This document shows, one piece after another, positions 5,841-12,362 of a stretch of 19,564 nt of DNA (positions are counted from its first letter, which is position 1; each line of letters opens with the position of its first letter). The position numbers were made by a program, and so were the translations under genes. The stretch is taken from the NCBI GenBank assembly GCA_045646465.1, contig JAZRKT010000010.1:1-19564 (forward strand), in the 5' to 3' direction. The notes below the pieces were generated by a model. It was not told the origin of the DNA. It saw nothing but the letters and a program-made list of their open reading frames with translations, and searched no databases. This DNA comes from UMGS1387 sp045646465 (GTDB lineage Bacteria > Bacillota > Clostridia > Oscillospirales > CAG-382).

Positions 5841-6810
5841 ATAGTGGTATATCTACAAAATTCCCATCCTCGTCAAACAAAATAGAGCAGACTAAATCGT
5901 TACCTTGATATACATCGCCAGCATCAAGAACATAGTTGTTGTCTCGCAAAAGCGCACTGAACAAGTTTCCGTATTCCTCTTGATTCCAGCCATCAAATAA
6001 TTCACCAGACATACCAAAAGAAATAATATCATCAGGATTTCCATGTTCATCATAATTTGTAATATAAAAAGGCCTTTTATAAAGCAAACTTGCTTTATAT
6101 ACAACCATCGCACAAATTTCTAAAAATTGTGCTGGGTGTACGTGTTGTTCAAGAAGATTACTTTGTTTTTCATATTGCAAAAAGAACTGCTCGTTCAAAT
6201 TGTTATCCATTAAACATGCAACAATACCAATATCATTCATCTGCATGCAAAAGGTGTGTATGAAAGGGTTTTCCCATGCCCAATATCGGTCGCTATTGTT
6301 TTTCACTTTAAATATTAAAACACTGTACGGCTTGTTATGAAAAGTCGTTTCATTAATAATTGTTTTTAGAAATGTGTACTGCATTTTACGTTCTTTCATA
6401 TCCTCAGGAGCGTAGATTGACTCGCTGTTAGGATCGCTGCGATCAAGCTTTAGTGACAATTCTTTGAAAAGAACACCATAGGAAATTTTTGTCAGCCACT
6501 GAAAAACAAGATCCTTGTTGCTTTTAACAAAGATATCATAACCGCCATCCACAAACTGCTGGATCGGTTTTTCGATTTTGCTGCTCATTATCTCATTACA
6601 TTTTTTGCAACATGGGATTGTCAAATCTTTATAGCGTATTTGTGTCCTATTGAGAAGAACTAACGAATCGTTCCACAGGTTGAATTTATTTTGAAGCCAT
6701 TTGGGATAAACATGCTCTTTGGTGCGATTATCATCAGTTAATATTTCTCCGCATAAAAAACAGCGGTCGTTAGTAAAAGTCATTTTGTCAAAAGGATTAA
6801 AATCGCTCAT
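5839..6810 (-). CDS. HNH endonuclease-domain protein, mobile-element cargo (323 aa)
   Basis: An HNH-type (treble-clef) nuclease signature fills the first 75 residues: zinc pair C17/C20 (CFLC), the HNH core at 32-38 (EHVYPKW, with E32-H33) and a second zinc pair C68/C71 followed by N72 (CKKCN). The remaining 250 residues are an unrecognised, aromatic-rich domain with no membrane segment, perhaps a sensor or specificity domain. The start has a GAGGTG ribosome site 6 nt upstream, with TATAAT at 6839-6844 (minus strand) as -10. The gene is alone, reads against int, and its AT-rich codons differ from the glycogen genes, which fits separately acquired cargo. Genes in this slot in satellites are often anti-phage defence genes. 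That role is inference; the nuclease fold is well supported, the target unknown. Confidence 0.82.
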   Translation of the reverse strand: MSDFNPFDKMTFTNDRCFLCGEILTDDNRTKEHVYPKWLQNKFNLWNDSLVLLNRTQIRYKDLTIPCCKKCNEIMSSKIEKPIQQFVDGGYDIFVKSNKDLVFQWLTKISYGVLFKELSLKLDRSDPNSESIYAPEDMKERKMQYTFLKTIINETTFHNKPYSVLIFKVKNNSDRYWAWENPFIHTFCMQMNDIGIVACLMDNNLNEQFFLQYEKQSNLLEQHVHPAQFLEICAMVVYKASLLYKRPFYITNYDEHGNPDDIISFGMSGELFDGWNQEEYGNLFSALLRDNNYVLDAGDVYQGNDLVCSILFDEDGNFVDIPL

Positions 6811-6838
6811 TTTTTCACCTCATAAAGAGCATAGTTTA

Positions 6839-6867
6839 ATTATAGAAAAACAGCCACCTTGTAAGTG
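6839..6867 (-). promoter_or_regulatory. Promoter of the HNH gene
   Basis: On the minus strand, TATAAT (6839-6844) is preceded at 17 nt by CTTACA, 4/6 to TTGACA. The -35 falls inside the terminator hairpin at 6847-6875, so reading through that hairpin and starting here compete for the same DNA. Confidence 0.5.
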
Positions 6868-6875
6868 GCTGTTTT
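6847..6875. terminator. Symmetric (bidirectional) terminator
   Basis: CAGCCAC (6851-6857) and GTGGCTG (6865-6871) form a perfect stem, flanked by A-run and T-run on either side, so it can act in both directions. On the minus strand it closes the tRNA-like/tRNA-Arg transcription unit. Confidence 0.8.
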
Positions 6876-6878
6876 GTG

Positions 6879-6970
6879 TGGTGGGACGGGGAGGAATCGA
6901 ACCTCTTGGTGCTAGTGTCATAAGCAGCTTAAGTCTCAACTAATTGATCTTTCCCGTGATTTTTCGCCCC
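6879..6970 (-). tRNA. Degenerate class-II tRNA-like sequence, Leu(GAG)-like, or tRNA-derived att remnant
   Basis: The 3' end is unmistakably tRNA-derived: encoded CCA (6879-6881), discriminator A, acceptor strand CCGTCCC, and a T-loop TTCGATT flanked by CCTCC and AGAGG. Reading on, GGGGCGA at 6964-6970 pairs with the acceptor strand at 6 of 7 positions (one G-U), giving 92 nt, the normal length for a class-II tRNA. A weak anticodon arm (TTAG, loop TTGAGAC, TTAA) would give anticodon GAG (Leu), and TGCT/AGCA forms a variable arm. However, U8 is missing, the D stem has only about 3 bp, and the outer T-stem pair is A-C. So it is either a decayed tRNA or a tRNA 3' fragment used as an attachment site, with the other half matching by chance. 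Confidence 0.4.
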
Positions 6971-7108
6971 GCACACACCGCCTAACCAAAAATCGTTATT
7001 ATTCTGCAATTTGCTCACCTCTATTGTAATTTCTAAAAATGAAATATAGAGGGCGAGTGCATCAATGGAAAGACCAACGCATAAAGCCAACATGCTTATG
7101 GTCACTAA

Positions 7109-7183
7109 TGGCACCCCCGGCGTGAATCGAACACGCGACTAATCCTTAGGAGGGACTTGTAATATCCACTTTACTACGGGGGC
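7109..7183 (-). tRNA. tRNA-Arg (anticodon CCT)
   Basis: All arms fold without gaps: acceptor GCCCCCG with CGGGGGT (one G-U), D arm GTAA/TTAC with loop AGTGGATA, anticodon arm AGTCC/GGATT with loop CTCCTAA (anticodon CCT, 34-36), a 4-nt variable loop, T arm GCGTG/CACGC with loop TTCGATT, discriminator G and encoded CCA. The sequence upstream of its 5' end (to the right) is not its original promoter: the promoter now lies beyond a second copy of its 5' half at 7363-7403. This tRNA is a well-known class of integration target. Confidence 0.96.
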
Positions 7184-7184
7184 A
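7144..7184. repeat. 41-bp direct repeat, copy 1 (inside tRNA-Arg)
   Basis: The 41 bp from the anticodon loop to one base past the tRNA 5' end are identical to 7363-7403; the match breaks at both sides (T/C on the left, A/T on the right). It has the size and placement of an integrase attachment core. Confidence 0.9.
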
Positions 7185-7362
7185 AATATGAAATTTATGA
7201 AAGTTATGCTTTGAAGGGATAACCCTTACTTTTGCACGAAAAACTGCGTCAGGGTGCTTTGCCGGGTGCCGAATTTCCACGAGCTTTGCATTAAGCTCGC
7301 TTTTTTGCGGCTTTTCGCACGTTTTCGCACGAATCCTCACATAGTACACAGATAGAGCAAAC
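7185..7362. mobile_element. 178-bp stub of a lost integrative element between tRNA half-repeats
   Basis: The segment is bounded by the 41-bp repeats and has no supportable gene. It carries tandem TTTTCGCACG repeats (7312-7321 and 7322-7331), a related TTTTGCACGA (7231-7240), and an intrinsic terminator pointing right (7280-7306). Short repeats at both ends resemble integrase arm sites of an attachment region. The simplest reading is an element that inserted at the tRNA-Arg 5' half and later lost its body. Confidence 0.5.
7280..7306 (+). terminator. Terminator inside the element stub
   Basis: CGAGCTT (7280-7286) pairs with AAGCTCG (7293-7299) and is followed by CTTTTTT. It points right, opposite to the tRNA, and so is probably the end of a gene belonging to the lost element. 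Confidence 0.65.
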
Positions 7363-7403
7363 CCTTAGGAGGGACTTGTAATATCCACTTTACTACGGGG
7401 GCA
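7363..7403. repeat. 41-bp direct repeat, copy 2 (truncated tRNA-Arg 5' half)
   Basis: Identical to 7144-7184 and offset by 219 bp. It retains the acceptor 5' strand, D arm, 5' side of the anticodon arm and the anticodon, but has no 3' half. It is next to the strong promoter at 7434-7461. Confidence 0.95.
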
Positions 7404-7433
7404 TATATTACTCCAGCCTTTTGGCTACAATTT

Positions 7434-7461
7434 ATTATACCAAAAAATCGTGATTTGTCAA
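7434..7461 (-). promoter_or_regulatory. Strong sigma-A promoter, originally of tRNA-Arg
   Basis: On the minus strand TTGACA (7456-7461), 16-nt spacer, TATAAT (7434-7439): both hexamers perfect. It faces the truncated half-tRNA first and the intact tRNA about 220 nt later. A small AGCC/GGCT hairpin lies just downstream. Confidence 0.88.
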
Positions 7462-7517
7462 TAGAAAAAGACTGTCTTTCATTTGTAAAAAATGTATTTG
7501 TTCAATTGAGTACAATT

Positions 7518-7832
7518 TTAATCCGTATCCTCATCAAGAGCTTCTATGTAAAAGCTGACAGGTCTGAAGCCGTCATTGCATGAAATCATAGCTGACTTTG
7601 GATTTTTCATCCAGCCGTCATAGATGTTTTTACCGCCGCAGGAAAGTGTCATTACAAACGCCGACATACTTTCCCAAGCACTGTCACAAAGTCCTTTTGG
7701 CTTTTCTCGGCCGTTTGCGATAAACACCTGTCCTTCCTTCAAGCCACAGGCGTGCTGTATGGGGTTTTCGTATTTTTCCATGAGGTCATCGTAACGGGTA
7801 ATTCTCATTACGGTTATGCGGCATTTTTTCAT
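7518..7832 (-). CDS. TIGR04076 family small protein (104 aa)
   Basis: The sequence runs from MKKCRITVMRITRYDDL through EGQVFI, a CDSAWESM segment, GGKNIYDGW and a C-terminal CNDGFRPVSF, the layout I know from the TIGR04076 family, a small Clostridia protein of unknown function. I place the start at ATG 7832, after a weak AAGGGA site; upstream in-frame codons from 7871 give a repetitive Met/Lys leader and lack a ribosome site. It is monocistronic: its own promoter lies at 7887-7915 and no gene follows before the tRNA promoter. It has several Cys residues (4, 29, 49, 64 and 84 approximately), and no signal peptide or membrane segment. Metal or thiol chemistry is possible but not shown. Confidence 0.8.
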   Translation of the reverse strand: MKKCRITVMRITRYDDLMEKYENPIQHACGLKEGQVFIANGREKPKGLCDSAWESMSAFVMTLSCGGKNIYDGWMKNPKSAMISCNDGFRPVSFYIEALDEDTD

Positions 7833-7886
7833 CTGTGATGTTCCCTTCATCATCTTTTTCATCATCTTCAAATTATTTACAAAAGT

Positions 7887-7915
7887 ATTATACTACAGCC
7901 GGATCGTTTTTTCAA
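7887..7915 (-). promoter_or_regulatory. Promoter of the TIGR04076 gene
   Basis: On the minus strand TTGAAA (7910-7915), 17-nt spacer, TATAAT (7887-7892). The leader to the chosen ATG is about 50 nt. Confidence 0.82.
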
Positions 7916-7916
7916 T

Positions 7917-7947
7917 ACAAAAATCGGCTCTGTCACAGCAAAGCCGA
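7917..7947 (-). terminator. Terminator of the glycogen operon
   Basis: On the minus strand TCGGCTTTG pairs with CAGAGCCGA (7924-7947, one wobble, 6-nt loop), then TTTTTGT. It sits just after the GH13 stop and ends the six-gene operon. Confidence 0.85.
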
Positions 7948-7951
7948 AAAT

Positions 7952-9841
7952 TTATATTTTTTTAAGTATAGCTGCACTTACGGGAGATAGTGTCAGAGTA
8001 CTTTCAAACACATTGTCCGAGAGCAAATCCCTGCACTTTTCCTCAACATCAAGTGTAACATATCCACCGCTTGCATTAACCGCAATCGTGAGAGCACCTC
8101 TTTCAAATACGCAAATGCCGTCCTTTTTGCAAATAAAATTCATATCTGCATTATGAAGTGACTGTTCAACTGTTTTGATTTCGCATAGTCTGCGATAGTG
8201 CTCAAGGACTTCCTTGTCCTCGCGACCCCAAGGATACGGAAAACGGCAAAACGGGTCGTGATAGCCTTCAAGACCTGCCTCGTCGCCGTAGTATATGCTG
8301 GGAATACCGGGAAGTGTAAACTGAAGCACCGATGCTATTTTCAGCATCCTTTTGCCCCGTTTCCTTTCCTCATCATTCATACGAAGCGTTGACAGAGTAT
8401 TGTTGTCAATTCCCTCACTGCTTTTTCCTCCAAGGACGGTAAGTATTCTCTCTGTATCGTGTGTGCCGAGAATATTCATAAGTACACTTGAACAAAAATC
8501 GGGATAGCTCGAATAAATCTCAGTAACAGCGTTATAAAACTGCTCAGCATTTCCCCATTTTACAAAGTCAATAACGGCATTTTTTATTGGATAATTCATT
8601 ACGCTGTCAAACTGTTTTCCTCTGAAATATCTGCGCCTTTGGTCGTAGGAAACCTTATCTGCGGCATTTTCCCACACCTCGCCGATTATAAGACTGTCGC
8701 CTTTTTCTGATTTTGCCGCACTTCGCAATTCTTCAAGAAAGCCCTGTGACAGCTCATCGGCTACGTCAAGTCGCCAGCCGGATATACCCTTTTTCAACCA
8801 TTTGCGCACAATGCCCTTTTCACACAGAAAATAATCGCGCACCTTGCTGTTTTCTCCGTTGATTCGCGGAAGAATTTCTATACCCCACCAAGCTTCGTAC
8901 TTATCTGGAAACTGTGTGAAGGTGTACCAATCGTAAAACTCAGACTTTTGCGACTGATATGCGCCAACATTTTTATATTTGCCATAACGGTTAAAATACT
9001 TACTGTCGTCGCCTGTGTGGTTAAAGACACCGTCAAGGATTATGCGGATATTTCTCTTGTTGCACTCGTTAACAAGCTCGTCGAAAGCCTTATCACCGCC
9101 GAACATTTCGTCAACCTTTTCGTAGTCACCCGTATCGTACTTATGGTTTGAGTATGCCTTGAATATGGGGCAGAAATACAAAAGATTTACACCCAGGCTT
9201 TCAAGATAATCAAGCTTTTCTATAACACCGTAAAGATTTCCGCCAAAAAAGCTGTTATTCTTCATAGGTGCTCCGCTATAAGGGGGATATTCGGGAATAC
9301 CGTTTTCCCAATCCTCTAAAAATACCGCATCTTCACGGCAGGGAATGTTCTTTGTGCCCTTATTAAAGCGATCAACGAAAATCTGATACATTACGCTTTT
9401 CTTTGCCCAAGCCGGCGTTTCAAAGTCCTTGCCGTACACAAGAAGGCGGAATTTCTTACTGTCAGCCTTATCGCAAAGCGCAAAATCCACGTTATTTACC
9501 GAGTGGGTATACAGTTTCCTTTCTCCGCATCTTATGCACACACGCCAGAAAAGCAAGTCATCCGAGCCTTCGCAGATTTTTTCAAGGTCAAGGCTTGCGC
9601 TGTATTCATCGTTTCCGCAGCACGTTTTGCAAAAAGCACATTCCACCGTCTTGTTTTCTCCTGTGTTATCGTCGGTTATTTCAACTAAAACACCTGTTGC
9701 CGCAAGACGTCTTGACACCGTTATCACTATTTTGATTTTATCCTCCACCGAGAACGCTCCCTTTTGGGAAACATCCTTACGGTCAAGAATTTTTTGTATT
9801 TTTACTTGTTGTGTATTTTCTTTCGGGAAACTCAAAAGCAT
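7952..9841 (-). CDS. GH13 alpha-glucosidase/neopullulanase-type enzyme (629 aa)
   Basis: A cytoplasmic alpha-amylase-family hydrolase with no signal peptide. An N-terminal beta domain (about 1-135), as in cyclomaltodextrinase/neopullulanase enzymes, precedes the TIM barrel (from about 143, PAWAKKSVMYQIFVDRF) and a short C-terminal beta domain. All four GH13 motifs are intact: region I D270-H275 (DGVFNH), region II GWRLDVADE with nucleophile D359, region III IIGEVW with acid/base E388, region IV H461-D462 (GTHDTE). ATG 9841 lies 3 nt after the glgP stop (TAA TAG ATG), with GGAGAAG inside the glgP end as ribosome site, so the two are translationally coupled. In this operon it probably hydrolyses short branched or linear maltodextrins left by GlgP, in place of a GlgX-type debranching enzyme. 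The exact specificity (neopullulanase, maltogenic amylase, alpha-1,6 activity) cannot be read from the sequence. Confidence 0.9.
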   Translation of the reverse strand: MLLSFPKENTQQVKIQKILDRKDVSQKGAFSVEDKIKIVITVSRRLAATGVLVEITDDNTGENKTVECAFCKTCCGNDEYSASLDLEKICEGSDDLLFWRVCIRCGERKLYTHSVNNVDFALCDKADSKKFRLLVYGKDFETPAWAKKSVMYQIFVDRFNKGTKNIPCREDAVFLEDWENGIPEYPPYSGAPMKNNSFFGGNLYGVIEKLDYLESLGVNLLYFCPIFKAYSNHKYDTGDYEKVDEMFGGDKAFDELVNECNKRNIRIILDGVFNHTGDDSKYFNRYGKYKNVGAYQSQKSEFYDWYTFTQFPDKYEAWWGIEILPRINGENSKVRDYFLCEKGIVRKWLKKGISGWRLDVADELSQGFLEELRSAAKSEKGDSLIIGEVWENAADKVSYDQRRRYFRGKQFDSVMNYPIKNAVIDFVKWGNAEQFYNAVTEIYSSYPDFCSSVLMNILGTHDTERILTVLGGKSSEGIDNNTLSTLRMNDEERKRGKRMLKIASVLQFTLPGIPSIYYGDEAGLEGYHDPFCRFPYPWGREDKEVLEHYRRLCEIKTVEQSLHNADMNFICKKDGICVFERGALTIAVNASGGYVTLDVEEKCRDLLSDNVFESTLTLSPVSAAILKKI

Positions 9842-9844
9842 CTA

Positions 9845-12274
9845 TTACTTCTTCTCCGATTTGATTTTTGATATATGCCAGATGTTCTTTGCGTAGTCCT
9901 CAATACTTCTGTCGGAAGCAAACTTGCCCGCAGATGCGATATTCATAAGGGACATTCTGTTCCACTTACTTCTGTCAAGATAGGTTCTTGCAACCTCGTC
10001 CTTACAGTGCATATAAGAGTCAAAGTCTGCAAGGCACATATAGGGGTCAGATATACCTCCTCTGCCTACGATAAGATAGTCGTAGATATTGGCGAAGCTT
10101 TCTCCGTTAAAGCCGAGGTTAAAGGAATCAACAACTCTCTTTAATCTTTCGTTATGGTGATAGAAGGAGGCTGCGTTATATCCGCGGCTCCACAAATCTT
10201 CAACCTCTTCCGTTGTAAGACCGAAGATAAACATATTATCCTTGCCGCACTCTTCAAGCATTTCAACGTTTGCTCCGTCAAGAGTACCAACAGTAAGCGC
10301 ACCGTTTATCATAAACTTCATATTTCCCGTTCCACTTGCTTCCTTACCTGCAAGGCTTATCTGCTCGCTGATGTCCGCAGCAGGCATAAGGCTTTCAGCA
10401 AGGCTTACGCAGTAGTTTTCAAGGAAAACAACCTGAAGCTTTTCGGCTATCTTGGGATTTTTATTGATATCTGCACTTATTGCACAAATAAGCTTTATAA
10501 TCTGCTTTGCCATATCGTAGCCGGGAGCTGCCTTTGCACCAAAAATGAAGGTCTGGGGTTTGATGTCAAGGTCAGGGTTATCCTTAAGAGCACAGTAAAC
10601 ATCAACAATTCTCATAGCGTTGAGAAGCTGTCTTTTATATTCGTGAAGTCTCTTTGCCTGAACGTCAAACACAGAGTCAGGGTTAAGCTTTACGCCTGTC
10701 TTCTTAAACACAAGGTCGCTGAAGGAAGCCTTGTTTGAGCGCTTGATTCTCTCAAGGCTTTCAAGAACAGTCTTATCGTCCGCAAACTTTTCAAACTTAC
10801 GCAGCTCCGAAGGATTTCTCTTATAACCGTCACCTATGCACTCATCAAGAAGCGCTGAAAGTGCAGGATTTGAGTAGCACAGCCACCTTCTGTGTGCAAT
10901 ACCGTTGGTAACGTTGGTAAACTTTTCGGGATACATCTTGTACAAATCCTTAAAGCAGCTTGTTTTAAGAATATCCGAGTGAAGTGCCGAAACGCCGTTA
11001 ACGGTATGAGAAGCAATTACTGAAAGGTTAGCCATTCTTACCTGGTTATATGCAATAATTGCCATAGAGCTGATTTTGTCCCAGTTTCCGGGGAATTTAT
11101 TCCAGGCATCCTCGCAAAAACGCCTATTGATTTCGCAGAGAATATTGTAAATTCTGGGAAGCTTAAGTCTGAACAGGTCTTCGTTCCAGGTTTCAAGAGC
11201 TTCGGGCATTACGGTGTGGTTAGTATAGGTTACGATTTTTGTAACAAGCTCCCACGCCTTTTCCCAGCTGAAGCAATAATCATCAAGGAATATTCTCATA
11301 AGCTCAGGAATACAAAGTGCAGGGTGTGTATCGTTAATATGAATAGCAACCTTTTCTGCAAAATTGTCAAGAGTGCCGTAAACCGCCATATGGTCACGGA
11401 TGATGCTCTGACAGGAAGCAGAGGTAAGGAAATACTGCTGAGTAAGTCTTAACATCTTACCTTCGACGTGGTTATCGGAGGGATAAAGCACTTTACAAAT
11501 TGCCTCAGCACTTGTGCTCTTTTCAACAGCCTTCATATACTGACCCTGTGTAAACAGGCTCATATCAAAGCCGCCCACGTCTCTTGCCTTCCAAAGTCGA
11601 AGTAAGCTGACAGCCTCACTGTTTGCACCTGAAACCATCATATCGTTTGCACAAGCTTCAATTTCTTCTGCATCGTCATAGATAATTTCGCATCTGCCGT
11701 CCTTCCACTCTTCCCTGATTTTTCCGCCGAAGCGTACCTTGAAAGTTCTGTCTGTTCTGGGAACAAGCCACACCTCTCCGCCGGGAAGCCATACGTCGGG
11801 AAGCTCCACCTGAAGCCCGTCAACAAGCTTCTGTTTGAAAAGACCGTATTCGTAAAGAATTGAAAAGCCTGTTGCAGGATAGTCAAGGGATGAGAGGGAA
11901 TCCATAAAGCAGGCGGCAAGTCTTCCCAGACCTCCGTTGCCAAGACCTGCATCGGGTTCTTCCTCGTAAAGCTCGTTAAGATTGAAGCCAAGCTCATTCA
12001 GTACTTCAAAATACTGCTTTTCAAGACCGAGGTTGTGTATATTTGTCTTTAATGAACGGCCGAGCAAAAATTCCATACACATATAGTACACTCTTTTGCC
12101 GCCTTTTTTATTGACAAGCTTCTTATAGTCGTTTCTCTTTTCTGAAAGAATATCCCTTACCGTCATAGCACATGCTTTATACATCTGCTCCTTTGTTGCT
12201 TCCTCAGGCGAAACGCCGAAAAAGCGTGAAAGCTTGGTAAGAATATTCTGTTTTACAAGTGCGTTTGTTTCCAT
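9845..12274 (-). CDS. glgP: Glycogen/maltodextrin phosphorylase (809 aa)
   Basis: PLP-dependent GT35 enzyme that cleaves alpha-1,4 glucan ends with phosphate to give glucose-1-phosphate. Full length for bacterial GlgP (809 aa). Visible motifs: the glucan/active-site stretch DAGLGNGGLGRLAACFMDSL (about 108-127), THPAL (316-320), NVTNGIAHRRWL (454-465), VQAKRLHEYKRQ (538-549), and the PLP site EASGTGNMKFMINGA with K653 as the lysine that holds PLP. GAGGAG lies 6 nt before ATG 12274. It follows glgA with an 88-nt gap that holds a hairpin (12315-12335), so its level may be tuned separately from the biosynthetic genes. The long N-terminal regulatory extension of the animal enzyme is absent, as is usual in bacteria. 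Confidence 0.97.
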   Translation of the reverse strand: METNALVKQNILTKLSRFFGVSPEEATKEQMYKACAMTVRDILSEKRNDYKKLVNKKGGKRVYYMCMEFLLGRSLKTNIHNLGLEKQYFEVLNELGFNLNELYEEEPDAGLGNGGLGRLAACFMDSLSSLDYPATGFSILYEYGLFKQKLVDGLQVELPDVWLPGGEVWLVPRTDRTFKVRFGGKIREEWKDGRCEIIYDDAEEIEACANDMMVSGANSEAVSLLRLWKARDVGGFDMSLFTQGQYMKAVEKSTSAEAICKVLYPSDNHVEGKMLRLTQQYFLTSASCQSIIRDHMAVYGTLDNFAEKVAIHINDTHPALCIPELMRIFLDDYCFSWEKAWELVTKIVTYTNHTVMPEALETWNEDLFRLKLPRIYNILCEINRRFCEDAWNKFPGNWDKISSMAIIAYNQVRMANLSVIASHTVNGVSALHSDILKTSCFKDLYKMYPEKFTNVTNGIAHRRWLCYSNPALSALLDECIGDGYKRNPSELRKFEKFADDKTVLESLERIKRSNKASFSDLVFKKTGVKLNPDSVFDVQAKRLHEYKRQLLNAMRIVDVYCALKDNPDLDIKPQTFIFGAKAAPGYDMAKQIIKLICAISADINKNPKIAEKLQVVFLENYCVSLAESLMPAADISEQISLAGKEASGTGNMKFMINGALTVGTLDGANVEMLEECGKDNMFIFGLTTEEVEDLWSRGYNAASFYHHNERLKRVVDSFNLGFNGESFANIYDYLIVGRGGISDPYMCLADFDSYMHCKDEVARTYLDRSKWNRMSLMNIASAGKFASDRSIEDYAKNIWHISKIKSEKK

Positions 12275-12304
12275 TTTTATCTCCTCTGATTAAGTGTTGC
12301 AAAA

Positions 12305-12335
12305 AAATAAAGGTGGGGTGAAATAATATCACCCC
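12305..12335 (-). terminator. Hairpin between glgA and glgP (partial terminator or attenuator)
   Basis: On the minus strand GGGGTGA pairs with TCACCCC (12315-12335, 7-nt loop), then a short gap and a run of T to about 12301. The loop and left arm contain TGATATTAT, an extended -10 also found in the glgB promoter, so an internal glgP promoter may overlap the hairpin. Confidence 0.6.
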
Positions 12336-12362
12336 GAAGAATAAAATTATTCCAATGTAATT

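Noticed and set aside
6879..6970. tmRNA 3' end
   Set aside because: The T arm and CCA could fit, but there is no tag reading frame or tmRNA 5' end within reach; tRNA-Arg lies only 138 bp upstream.
6929..7114. Small minus-strand protein with a hydrophobic N-terminal half
   Set aside because: It would start at a GTG in the tRNA-Arg CCA end, has no ribosome site at that or the internal ATG, and overlaps the tRNA-like sequence. It may be a remnant, but is not supportable as a gene.
7146..7349. 67-codon minus-strand open frame in the tRNA stub
   Set aside because: It lies across the terminator at 7280-7306 and ends inside the tRNA; no ribosome site.
7833..7871. Longer N-terminus (Met/Lys-rich) for the TIGR04076 protein
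   Set aside because: The extension is repetitive, begins at TTG without a ribosome site, and is not part of the family pattern; the ATG at 7832 has a site upstream.
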